A stretch of 45,927 bases of DNA, taken from NCBI GenBank assembly GCA_030765485.1, contig JAVCCR010000015.1, forward strand, positions 1 through 45,927. The letters run 5' to 3'. Under the pieces are notes generated by a model. That model saw only the letters and a list, made by a program, of their open reading frames with translations, searched no databases and was not told the origin of the DNA. The stretch comes from Candidatus Gygaella obscura. GTDB lineage: Bacteria > Omnitrophota > Gorgyraeia > Gygaellales > Gygaellaceae. Of this stretch, positions 39,001 through 45,927 are shown piece by piece. The position numbers and the translations under genes are program-made. How positions within the stretch are numbered: the stretch's first letter is position 1; each line of letters starts with the position of its first letter.

Positions 39001-42000
39001 CTAAATCAGCTTTTGACTGCTCCAGGGCCTTAGTACCTAATTTGATTACTGCCGGATAATCTGAATTGACTAATTCTGGAGCAACAACTAAAGTATCACC
39101 TTCTTTTTCACTAACATAAGCTTTGTAAGTCTCATTACCAATAGCCACATTAACGTAATAACGTCCGTCTTTGGCTTTATTAATCTTATATGTATCACGC
39201 AATTTATCTTTATCGATATATTTAATAACCTCGGAAGCACCCAAAAACTCTGACTTTTCACTTATGTAGATAGACGTTGTACCATCTAATTTGTAAACTA
39301 TACCTTCCTGCGGTAAACCTTTAACAGAAATTTCATTGGCTTTTGCTCCGGCAACAAAAACTTTACCATCAGCAGTCCTGTCTTCAAATTGCTTGATTTC
39401 TTTTTTGAGATTTTCACTTAATATAACCTTAGCTCCGATGCTCGGGCTTGAGTAAAGACCCATTAACTCAGCTATACGGCTGTCCATAACGCTCTTACCT
39501 TTAATATAACCCCTAGAATCATACATCCCTTTTTCAGTACTTTTGCGTAAAGACACGATCGGACCGATTGTCGCACCAATAGCTTTAGTCTCAGTTTTAT
39601 ATTTATCATTATCATCGCCTTTTTCAGACTTATATTTGATCCATTTGCCTTTTTTCCCATAGGTTGCTGTTGGACCAATAAATGAAACCAACTCCTTATT
39701 GCCTGTCTTGGGATTACGAGCCCAAACCGTGTAAGGTTTAAGACCTAAAGTCCATCCCATTTCTTCCGTATAACCCCACTGGCTAAAGAATTGATTGAAC
39801 AATCCGCTGCTTACGCTACTGCCTTCTTTCATAGGAATTAAAGTATTGGTTAACGGCCAACTTACGCCTAATAATCTCGGCCATCTGTTCCAACCCTTTG
39901 GGCCGCTTAAAAGACCTTGTGGGGTAAGATCAGTTACACTATCAGCACCTAAACCTAAATCATATCCGCCAAACAAACCAAAAGATGCGCCCGGATAAAA
40001 ACCTAGTTTTGGCTCTTCAGGAGACTTGAATTCTTCTATATCTGCCACGCCGTATTTTTTGTCTAATTCAAAAGCTAAGTTTCTTGCAGACTCGCTTAAT
40101 TCTAAGCTACTCTCTTCGTTAAATAAATTTTCGGTAATATCTACGTCATTAAAATCATGCCCGGAAACGATTTCTGGTATAATCCGGATAGATGGAAGCT
40201 TTTCTCTATAAACGCCTCCTACTGGCGGATGATCTAATACCTCGCGCTTTCCGCTTGATTTATTAACTAAAACTCCGCATGATTCATCTTTCTTCGCCCA
40301 ACCGGAATACTCTAAAATACCACCTATTTTATAACTATTAGTTTTACCTTTAACTTTTACCAAGCTGACAGTGGTACCGGCAGGAAGATCAATTACTAAA
40401 CCTTCTTTTGTGTCGTCGTCAAACTTAATCTTAATTGACTCACCTGGCTTTAATGTGTATGTCTTTAAATTTACTGCATCCTTGGCACTTAAGAATTCTG
40501 CCCCATCAAGCGTCCTATGAATGGCAAAAGGAATATTCATCTTTATTTTTTCATCTCCGACAATAACTTCTCTGTCTCCTATATTGCCTAAAGCAAATTC
40601 TCTCGTGAAAACTGCGGATTTTTCTCCCATTACGATAATTCCGCCGTCTTTAGGATCAATATAAACTTCCTTGTCGGTCATCTTGAATCCATCGGGATTG
40701 AAAAACCAAATTCCTCTATTCTGAACCTTGAATTTCTTACCCTTAATTACCATCTCGCCTTCACTGATTTCAGGAAGTTTACCTTTTGCGGCCAAACCGA
40801 AGAGTTCTCTCATGTCTTTGGGAAGCTCGACATGGCCATCTATATAAACTTTGCTTCCTACATCAAGATATCCTTTAAGCATCTTAGCTGAATCAACAAG
40901 CTCGTTTCTGCCATAGAGCGGCTGAATACCGTCTTCATCCTGCCAACAATCAATCTTTTTCAAATAGGTTTCGGTTTCAAAATGGAATTTTTTAAGAGAT
41001 TCCGGTGTATTAGGATAATAAATTTTACCTTCAAATACTTTTCTTACTTCTGCGGTATCCTTAAAATACATATACAAACGCTGATAGTAACCGTCTTTTT
41101 CTCTAAAATATCTAACATTACTGTCTCTAATAAATTTCTTGGTTGCCTCATCATAGCGTAAGCCTAGGAGAGCGCAGACTTCAAAGCGCTTCTGTACTGC
41201 GCTTAAAACAACAATCGCACTGTAATCTTTAAATTCACCTCTAAATATTCTACCCAAACCTTTATTTAATACTTCACCAACTTGAGAAATATCTACGGTC
41301 TCAACGACTTTATAACTATCGATAAACTCATCGGTCTTCTCGTCATATCCGGGGAATAATAAGAAATATCCGTAATCAGTACCTAAAACAAATAAATCAT
41401 TAGCCAAAGACACACTGGCAACCGGTGCAGGGATAAAGCCTTTAAATAGCTTTAATCCGCCTTTAACTTTGAATAATTTAGGAATACCGACTTCTACAGC
41501 GAAAGCTTTCTTACCCGCGGTATTGGTCTCAATACCTAATTTAAATACTACAAGGTTAAGGCCTTTTAATTTGCTCTCCTTATCTCCTAAAAGTATGCCG
41601 CCTTTTTCTAAAAAGATTTCATCAGTGGTAGGCCACTGTAATATTTCGATAAGCTTATCTAAGCCGGCGGTATAGGCAAATACTTCGCTTAGAGTATTCT
41701 GCGCAACATTTTTAATCACCCCATAAGAGATCTCTCCCAGCTGAACAAAACTTCCAACTTTTCCCCCGGGCTGAATTCCTATATAGCCGCTACCGCCCAA
41801 CTTAATAATATCGCCTAATATACCCTGAATATCAGTTCCAATTGTTAAACCGATACTTAATATATCTTCCTTATTAATAATACGGCTCTTGGCCAATGCC
41901 TCTTTAATACCAATGCTTAATTTTTCTAAGTCATTTATCGCCATGGGGATTTTCTTATCCTGAAGTTGCTGTATATACTCAATAAGTTTTTCATATTCTT

Positions 42001-45000
42001 CTTCAGAAACCTTTAAATTTCTCTTAGCGGAGGCGACTTCGTCTTTATTGTCTTTTATGGCAAGATTTATCTTTGATTTCTGGAGGGAAATTTCTTCTTC
42101 TAACTCAAATTGTCTGTATATTGCGCGTAGTCTTTCTAACTCTAAAGACAACCTCAATACCTCTTTTGATTTATCTAATGCCTTATCAAACTGCGTCTCC
42201 TGTGATTTTCTTAAAGCATTTATTTCGGCTTCGGTATCTTTATATCTTTTTGCGACTTGTTCTTTGGATTTGAACTGTTTATTTGAAAATACAGTTTCAT
42301 GCTTTACTGCTGTATCAATGGCGGGAATAATTATTTTTTGGCCGACTAAAATAATATCTGGATTTTTGATTGTGTCCTGATTGGCCTGATAAATTTCCTT
42401 CCATAACCTTGCATTTCCAAATTCTGCTTTGGCAATGAAACTTAAGGTATCGCCTTTTTTAACGATATATTCTTTAGCTGAAGGGGGAGCGCGCGGATTT
42501 ATTATAGAAGTAATTTCTTGATTCACCGGCTCTTTAGACTGATGAGAAACTATTGCTGTCTTAGTATTGTTAACGATTTTCTCAGCTCTAACAACTGCTG
42601 CTTCAGTATTAGTTTTTTCTACTTTTTTGACAACTGTTCTCTGAACTGGAACCGTAGAAGTTGGCGGAGAAACTGGTTTATCTAACGACTTTTGTTTTGC
42701 CCATAAGGCTTTTAATGCTTCATAGGCCTTCTTGGGAGTTCCATCTATTTTTACAATACCGAAATATTCTTCGTTCCCGAAATTATCAAAAGGAACGCTG
42801 AAATAACTTCCACCTTTATTTTGCTCTAAAATGTTGCCCGATTTCCACCACTCATCCTGCCAAGTCATAAAGGTTACGCCTAAAGTTTTTCCTTTAATAT
42901 TATTCCAGATCTTTACAACTGCCCTTGCCTGAGCTTCTTCATTAACCTTGCCTTTATTATTATCAAAAGAATCAGCACCGGTTTCGGATAAATACATCGG
43001 CTTATTGCTGATAGCTTTCCAATCAGCCAACGCACTTGCCGGATCAGTATGTCTATATATATTCATACCCCAGACATCTACTGAAGGGCACATCTCAACT
43101 ATTTCTTTAGTAGGTACTTCTCCGTGTGCGGTTGAAACAGGGTGATTATTGTCAATCCTATGGGCTACTTGTGCTGCCTGCTCTAATATCCTATACCAAT
43201 TATTAATATCGTTATTAATCCATTCCGGATGATCTCGGAATAAAAAGTTGTATTCATTACCAAACTCCCACATAAGTATTGCAGGGTGATTTTTATACTC
43301 TTCAATATAGCCCCTATAAGTACGTCTTTTAATATCTGCTCCATAAGAATATCTGTCGTCATAATTAGGAAATCCTACAATCACCTTTATCCCATAACGG
43401 CTAAATGCATTTAATAGGTCTTCTTCCGGTGCAACATATGTACGCACAGTATTAATACCGGCTTCCTGCATTTTCTTTATATTGCCTTCGCCCACAGTAG
43501 CTAAATCTAGTACTAAATCGCGTCTATCTTCGCCCTTTTCTACGGTTGAGAGGGTAACGCCCTTAATTTCAAAAGGCTCTCCCTCAACAAACAATCTATT
43601 GTCTTTTATTGAAACGACTGGGATTTCTGCGGCGGATACTTCACTTACTAAGGACAGTTTATTTAATTCTGATACGGCTTTTGACCAGACAAAACGGGCT
43701 TTTTCACTTATAGATTCCAACACAGGAGGAGATCTTGATCTTAAACTATATTTAACATTGTCTTTTCTAATCTCATTATCCCTATTAATTATTCTAGCAT
43801 TAGATTCTAATTTAAAAACACTGTTAAAGTTTATATCAAGGATACCGTTGCTATTGGTTCTCAATTTTCTATTCTTTATTGCTTCTTTTAAAGATACTCC
43901 TCTTTCTTGAGTTGCCGGTTCTTCAGTTGTCGGCAAGAATGAACCCTGAATCTTGTAATACCACTGTATCTCATTGGGCAATCTATTATGATAAAGCATA
44001 CCGACAACAGAACCTTTAAACGGAACAAATAGTAATGCCCAAGCAAATTTTTGCTCGTCACCGGATGAAAAGATTCCCATTCTTGAAATGTTCAATAACT
44101 CTCTATATGAATAGCTGCTATTTTGAGCAAAATCAACCACAAAATCTATCTCAATCGAAGGAAGAGTCATCTTTAAACTTAAAACCGTAATAAATCTATC
44201 CATATCGACCTGTGGCTTAACCTTTTCTACGGCATCCACAACACTCCAGTAATAACCACTGACCGTTGGCATCCACCAATAATCACCGTCAATATCGTAA
44301 GATTGTGCATATTCAAAATCTGTTAAAACTTTTTCAAAAGCATAATCAGCCTGTCTATATTCATAGAAAGCCCCATGAACCAAAGCCCTTAGATAATAAG
44401 CTGTGCCTACATCGTTTAACGCCCAGTAGTCTTCAGCAAACTGCGGATCAGTAATATCTGGGAAATCTGTTAAGCCCTCTGTCTGAGAAAGCGCCGCTTC
44501 TTCATGCAACACAATCAATTTATCCAGATATTTTCCAGTATGGAAATATTTATCATTATCGTACTCAGACCAAGCCATTCTAAGAAGCAATTCGGAAGAA
44601 TAATCACCATAGTCTATAGCGTAAAATATATAATCCAATCTTTCCTTTATGGCATTTCCTATACTGTAATAAAGTCCTCCTCCTGTAGCATCAGCAAACT
44701 GTGCATTCTGCATACATGGCTTTGTCGGTAAAGGAATCTCCATAGTAACTTCGCTTGCCTCTGCATATCTTGTATCAAGATATGCATTCACATCGAGAAT
44801 ATCAGCATATTTTGTTACTGCTTCGTTTAAATCACCTTGTGCTTCAGCAATAAGCCCTGACAAATAATACCCAGTTGCCACGTCATTAAAGGCCCAGCTG
44901 TTAACTAAATCAGCATCCCCAATCAAATCGCCTTCACCATCACATAAACTTGCCATATCCATTAAGGCTGCGTCTTCATAAAGCCTGTTTAATACACTTA

Positions 45001-45927
45001 TATAAATATTTGCCCGGTCATAATCATAATAATTGTATCTATTCCATGCCTGTGAAAGTAATTCATAAGACTCAACAACTCCATCATTATTTGTATCAAA
45101 TACTAATTTCGAATCATTAAGCTGCATAATCGCATACTGTGAAACAATTCCCAATTTTACATAGAAAACAATCGATTTTCCACCAAGCACTGATTTTAAT
45201 TCCATCTGTGCATACTCAAAGCTGCCTATAGTATCATCTTGATCATCTCCTGTTATCTGTTTATAGTATTCAAGCGCCTGCTCTTTATTATCTTGGAGTT
45301 CTGCAATCTTACCCAACATATAATAAGCCGTACCGACATAATTTAGCGCCCAGCTATTCTGCCAAAATTCTTTTCTGGCTGTTTCTTCTTCTCCATCATA
45401 AATACCGTTGCCGTTAACATCAACCGGCGCCTCAAGATAATCATCCATATCAGACATTTGTTCTTGGGCATAACCGTTATATAAACCAATCATGATCTTT
45501 GCATAAATAGCTGCCTTTTCATAGCTTTGTTCAACTTCCTGACCGTTGATATCTTTACCTGTATAATATTCAAATATCTTAGCACTTATATAACCAGCAC
45601 TTAAGTCGCCAATGATAATATCGTTATTAATAATCTCATCTACAAAAGGCAATAATTTCTCACAGATATCTCCCAGCTTAATATAAATAGTAAACCCATC
45701 GTATTCCCCTTCACTCTGAGCATAATAATAATTATCGATAACTGTATTGAAAGCTTCTTTTGCCGCTATGCTATCTTTATTCTGGATATAAATAAGCCCC
45801 TCAACAAAATAGGCACTTCCTACGGAATTTAAAGCCCATGTATTAGCCCAAAATGCAGATTTTTCTTCTTCGTCAATTACACCATTACCATTTGTATCTT
45901 CCGGGGTAGCCGGATAATCACTTAATA
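1..45927 (-). CDS. Giant multidomain protein (internal fragment, at least 15,308 codons visible; start and stop outside window)
   Basis: Hand translation of the minus strand in one frame (codon starts at p mod 3 = 2) gives continuous domain-like protein with no stop found. Landmark codons across the window are all in this frame. The ORF track contains no long minus ORF and no ORF in this frame, as expected if edge-truncated ORFs are not listed. No intergenic gap was found. Confidence 0.93.
1370..1830 (-). other. Domain: Nudix hydrolase-like
   Basis: GHFGVGETAQQSLSREMEEEVNL fits Gx5Ex7REUxEExGU with N in place of the last G (box at about 1577-1651). Confidence 0.75.
2230..2650 (-). other. Domain: methyltransferase-like
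   Basis: HSILTRILWVGPGMGHQVFDLMDRLE...EDEFDIIVLGLGVSEYILDKVKVYNEFMKRLVAGGVVFVDFINISP. Confidence 0.55.
3060..3460 (-). other. Domain: acetyltransferase-like module, copy A
   Basis: DNGSKQVKLFSHLNNEERSGVPYWERVFGLYLEKDCLFATENDRIVGALSYRMQPNQDRAIILGLYAKDWRSRSDIREMLWKRVW...EENIVEIPEGDMVVYKVS. Confidence 0.65.
4540..4910 (-). other. Domain: SAM-dependent methyltransferase-like
   Basis: AKILEIGSGAGTLWLLSPFAYRDNWVSLDVDCNALQYAKQYN...AYDLPFNNDSFDSVLDLEAFSYFKDQDRLLKELLRVIKPGGKLIHFDDY. Confidence 0.8.
5050..5305 (-). other. Domain: HPr-like phosphocarrier
   Basis: EKALIVENPLGVHIEPAKAIAGIARIFERTRIFLIKGKEEVDVKDVISVLALGIGGNEEVKLVAEGPESKQAMDLIIGTLKAL; GxHxxPA retained. Confidence 0.85.
6540..7290 (-). other. 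Domain: HAD-superfamily phosphatase-like
   Basis: LKLFVFDFDDTLVPLKKNITPKMFKNILKLIELNKIVAIISAGR ... ILVAGDSYVDLDMLRIKGVLPVFVG. Confidence 0.8.
7390..7880 (-). other. Domain: SAM-dependent methyltransferase-like
   Basis: SLLSVGVGFGILEHGLIAEYGMQITGIDILSDLLLLGKQSTNLNAVVADGEYLPFKNNSFGNVGFFESLGHMDFTKALRQAYWVLKPEGKLHITTYTD. Confidence 0.75.
8220..8680 (-). other. Domain: methyltransferase-like (degenerate)
   Basis: QNICFIGLGFPPVSLLELSSMLLDRYPQLNHNISAFDRFIPET...YFDIGFIFNVLPYSEDSKVLETALQQLSIKFREDGLLLFGEID. Confidence 0.55.
9440..9800 (-). other. Domain: SAM-dependent methyltransferase-like
   Basis: RKIVDIGCGRNTLGREIVKDF...DVNDYLEGDCEFD...SVDLAILKWSLHHMSEDEQIAQIKETARVLRKGGQVAVIENI. Confidence 0.8.
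10190..10600 (-). other. Domain: response-regulator receiver (REC)
   Basis: GKSILFAEDAVFLHDLLQKWFERIGVNTKVIACSNGLEAFNIIQSGRTIDLVLTDIEMPLMDGVTLIKKIREVSSSLPIVVLSS. Confidence 0.9.
11105..11565 (-). other. Domain: nucleoside diphosphate kinase
   Basis: KSIAFAMLKPDAQGLETEIISDLEDRGLEVLSI...AEEFYKEHRGSKFVDGLLAYIMSGKVTLLILKGDKNAFFQFRKVIGAT...KVHGSDSFRSVLREISLAY; includes the active-site xVHGSDS motif. Confidence 0.88.
11930..12335 (-). other. Domain: acetyltransferase-like module, copy B
   Basis: DNGNKQTKLFRQLNDEERSGISYWERVSGLYLKRDCLLVTENNHIVGVLSYRPQPNHDRVITTGLCAKQWRKRSDIREMLWHRAW...EENIVEIPEGDMVIYRVS. Confidence 0.65.
15470..15800 (-). other. Domain: response-regulator receiver (REC)
   Basis: DNGQILIVDDREIWRKLIAESLADYGFDSVEASNGQEAVELLKTENFNVATVDLEMSFVNGIDLVS. 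Confidence 0.85.
15822..15890 (-). repeat. 69-bp in-frame palindromic element, copy 1 (encodes LRQTKLLGSILSVAGGGSNAGAA)
   Basis: + strand begins gctgcgccag and ends ctggcgtagc (10-bp inverted repeat, 1 mismatch). Same length and same reading frame as copy 2. Confidence 0.85.
15920..17500 (-). other. Domain: GT4 glycosyltransferase, trehalose-synthase/phosphorylase (TreT)-like
   Basis: VWHINSSAAGGGVADILQSLIPKSNALGVKMRWFVMGG...KAKFIWRIHIQPDIADSDAYISRKVWNFLKEF...VFQNARFDPWKDPTGVIEAW...STKEGFGLAVSGAALHELSLIVSGVGGI. Confidence 0.85.
17523..17591 (-). repeat. 69-bp in-frame palindromic element, copy 2 (encodes LRQLKILDPTLTVAGGGSNAGAA)
   Basis: + strand begins gctgcgccag and ends ctggcgcagc (perfect 10-bp inverted repeat). 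The first 34 bp are identical to copy 1. Confidence 0.85.
18080..18720 (-). other. Domain: HD-type phosphohydrolase-like
   Basis: HCFSHSLEVAYIALLIAHHKNYTYESTLEIITAALLHDFQPR: H...HD spacing. Confidence 0.7.
19540..20070 (-). other. Predicted transmembrane segments
   Basis: IKIIIAGLITLVTTFVTIAGASIFLPL; VSALGLANILAISLTIFNTLITVF; LYLEYVMLFGFIYFSATQFMLFLA; PLYLIGSICGLYLISIPI. Confidence 0.75.
20990..21790 (-). other. Domain: glucose-6-phosphate isomerase, cupin type
   Basis: LPPALSGNEYTKTFGHYHDPVAMPEIYQVVSGEVLWIMQYCKTP...KASTGDIAIMLPGYGHVSINLSETEPLVMADWLT: cupin GPI motifs (GHYH, E in PEIY, PGYGHVSIN). Confidence 0.85.
21795..22049 (-). CDS. Embedded 84-aa small protein in a different frame (MLNLHELTITKVQQGSTGLFVQAKFPSWHYEYSIHVLPSGEIKGRTTTGNWVNL...)
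   Basis: ATG at 22049, stop TAA ending at 21795, in frame p mod 3 = 0. A strong Shine-Dalgarno AAGGAGGTG lies upstream. Its amino-acid composition looks more protein-like than the overlapping giant-frame translation. Confidence 0.6.
   Translation of the reverse strand: MLNLHELTITKVQQGSTGLFVQAKFPSWHYEYSIHVLPSGEIKGRTTTGNWVNLTEETTFLIRRKFISFLQQNGLYNLFNRNFN
22055..22063 (-). promoter_or_regulatory. Shine-Dalgarno sequence AAGGAGGTG, AGGAGG core 7 nt from ATG
   Basis: + strand cacctcctt at 22055-22063; start codon complement cat at 22047-22049. Confidence 0.75.
22110..23150 (-). other. Domain: (alpha/alpha)-barrel glycoside-hydrolase-like
   Basis: HSEKMLNWLINRQSAATGLVECDACLCYTYDQALSAMAF...YGQGILTGPMGYLLRIA...YHSTEQNFAAFSGLDAF...WDGERFWASETDYRYIADLYTLG. 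Confidence 0.6.
23150..23250 (-). other. Internal Tat-type signal peptide with lipobox
   Basis: DNGDNKGLSRRNFLILSALATAGIVTGCSIVPDPEPED: twin Arg, hydrophobic stretch, VTGC lipobox; in the giant frame, with no start codon immediately upstream. Confidence 0.75.
23990..25760 (-). other. Domain: alpha-glucan phosphorylase-like (GT35)
   Basis: IFIFQMEYGLSMKY...IGQLAKLLMAGGLGSFKPDLVRGWHE...RRFVQYKCPDFLIDVL...AVIFIGGRRFD...IIFINNHNTFTSWLIQQGTDFGGMLSWQDMEAGPTSFGNAQSNASPVFATDDG parallels phosphorylase motif order. Confidence 0.65.
26090..26620 (-). other. Domain: Nudix hydrolase-like (IPP-isomerase-like N-terminal pattern)
   Basis: IPRDLAHAIGTWHRSAFMILFDKYGKMLVQVRSDSKKFFPG...SGHLGLSVDYIDGVMKETEEEVFDRQI. 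Confidence 0.7.
26990..27950 (-). other. Domain: HAD-superfamily phosphatase (sugar-phosphatase/PMM-like)
   Basis: DIVIFADKDGTIAEVSEPIS (DxDGT) ... IIIVTGA ... LLIGFGDGTNDYEFLRLI (motif IV). Confidence 0.75.
27970..28840 (-). other. Domain: guanylate-kinase-like P-loop module 3
   Basis: AKFAILSGPPGGGKGAVQDEFKKLYGELCSKFILFHTRNIRKGEKMAVNYHYRNSEHLLRLEKEGKIITAYINNQLQGMAVTTF; P-loop landmark near 28381. Confidence 0.75.
28840..29680 (-). other. Domain: guanylate-kinase-like P-loop module 2
   Basis: AKLAIFSGPPGGGKGVVWEKFEELYGDFIEKFVLIHTRNIRENEKMGVNYHYRNEEPLATLVEEGKAITALINNQPQGLAVRTF; P-loop landmark near 29257. Confidence 0.75.
29680..30500 (-). other. Domain: guanylate-kinase-like P-loop module 1
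   Basis: AKFVLFSGPSAGGKGEMWNACKEMYPELFRKF; P-loop landmark near 30061. Confidence 0.7.
31180..31380 (-). other. Proline/lysine-rich low-complexity linker
   Basis: KKPQGPPNNNGSINQTVPPKSTPPAKSDAPKATEAKQSKPVDSETKKTEEVIPQAQPRSPPADSSD. Confidence 0.8.
31390..35110 (-). other. Domain: membrane-embedded GT2 / cellulose-synthase-like glycosyltransferase
   Basis: Hydrophobic helices (IIWSSVVVIGVGILGVTFVLPLALWVV; SAAIIVSIVFGGYIFMITYPVAGLAVSLTGAAFVVF; YNLLIFLFAFFFTFTPFAYLSVPLLFVA) around DDAVIVNLDRDHFYYPADFFLLPFIGHKF and HAFYGPGIVRWRTMAMWGVYLSNIEDTAAAHQAMVKGYRGEYTPWISLGRPREM. Confidence 0.65.
35200..41900 (-). other. Long beta-rich region of unknown family
   Basis: Repeated short hydrophobic/charged strand-turn patterns with G-K, D-G turns (e.g. 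DGKPNTKAEETLLYTNLLPLMHF, DGRYYVNVAIGNETYKAYVSEKEG). No family recognised. Confidence 0.5.
41950..42310 (-). other. Domain: coiled coil
   Basis: KQFKSKEQVAKRYKDTEAEINALRKSQETQFDKALDKSKEVLRLSLELERLRAIYRQFELEEEISLQKSKINLAIKDNKDE...: charged heptad-like helix. Confidence 0.7.
42325..42480 (-). other. Domain: LysM peptidoglycan/glycan-binding motif
   Basis: EYIVKKGDTLSFIAKAEFGNARLWKEIYQANQDTIKNPDIILVGQKIIIP is a canonical LysM pattern. Confidence 0.93.
42700..43625 (-). other. Domain: glycoside hydrolase, GH2-like TIM barrel
   Basis: NRLFVEGEPFEIKGVTLS...NIKKMQEAGINTVRTYVAPEEDLLNAFSRYGIKVIVGFP...NHPAILMWEFGNEYNFLF...PMYLSETGADSF resembles GH2/GH5-type (beta/alpha)8 domains with a WEFGNE acid motif. 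Confidence 0.8.
44000..45927 (-). repeat. WALN/TPR-like protein repeats with interspersed DxNxDG Ca-loop-like motifs (N-terminal part of visible protein)
   Basis: Recurrent FWANTWALNSVGSAYF / FWQNSWALNYVGTAYY / NSWAFNDVATGYY / DYWALNDVGTAYY. The TGGGC of the WAL/WAF core lies near 45834, 45348, 44892 and 44421, so spacings are 162, 152 and 157 codons. DTNGNGVIDEEE, DVNGNGIYDGEE and DTNNDGVVES precede repeats. Confidence 0.75.

Noticed and set aside
39472-39678. Minus-strand 68-aa ORF
   Set aside because: Out of frame, begins at a TTG, no Shine-Dalgarno; the giant frame gives sensible protein here (PTATYGKKGKWIKYKSEKGDDNDKYK...).
291-44731. The many short plus-strand ORFs (60-155 aa) in the ORF track
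   Set aside because: They are scattered, overlapping, Ser/Leu/Phe-rich shadows of the minus-strand coding frame. No families are recognised, and the antisense translation is convincingly coding throughout.
1-45927. tRNA, rRNA, transposase/IS, integrase, CRISPR array or phage genes
   Set aside because: Nothing recognisable on either strand; the space is fully occupied by the minus-strand coding frame.

Overview
The whole 45,927-nt window appears to lie inside one giant open reading frame on the minus strand. Neither its start nor its stop is in the window. The frame is fixed: codons occupy + coordinates p..p+2 with p congruent to 2 mod 3, giving 15,308 codons in view. I followed this frame by hand translation from about 45,925 to 2 and met no stop. 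Landmark codons at both ends and throughout (e.g. 221, 1997, 6446, 12332, 18011, 22091, 29723, 33497, 38474, 42449, 45896) share the frame. The supplied ORF track lists only three short minus ORFs, all in other frames, which is what an edge-to-edge ORF would leave. Reading N- to C-terminal (right to left), the protein has these parts: ~155-aa WALN/TPR-like repeats with Ca-loop motifs; a GH2/TIM-barrel glycosidase; LysM; coiled coil; a long beta-rich region; a membrane-embedded GT2-like glycosyltransferase; a Pro-rich linker; three tandem guanylate-kinase-like P-loop modules; a HAD phosphatase; a Nudix domain; a glucan-phosphorylase-like domain; an INTERNAL Tat/lipobox signal with an (alpha/alpha) glycosidase; a cupin-type glucose-6-phosphate isomerase; an HD domain; a GT4 trehalose-synthase-like domain; two response-regulator receivers; a duplicated acetyltransferase-like module; a nucleoside diphosphate kinase; several methyltransferases; a second HAD; an HPr domain; and a second Nudix domain. 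From about 29.7 kb leftwards the modules are punctuated by a recurrent peptide, (S/K/R)DNG(G/N/S/D), absent from the N-terminal third. Three observations suggest a fused operon or polyprotein: DNG punctuation, an embedded 84-aa gene with its own Shine-Dalgarno in another frame at 21,795-22,049, and in-frame 69-bp palindromic elements flanking the GT4 module. Giant genes are known in Omnitrophota-like bacteria, so that lineage is my best but uncertain guess. All domain calls are by eye and need profile searches.
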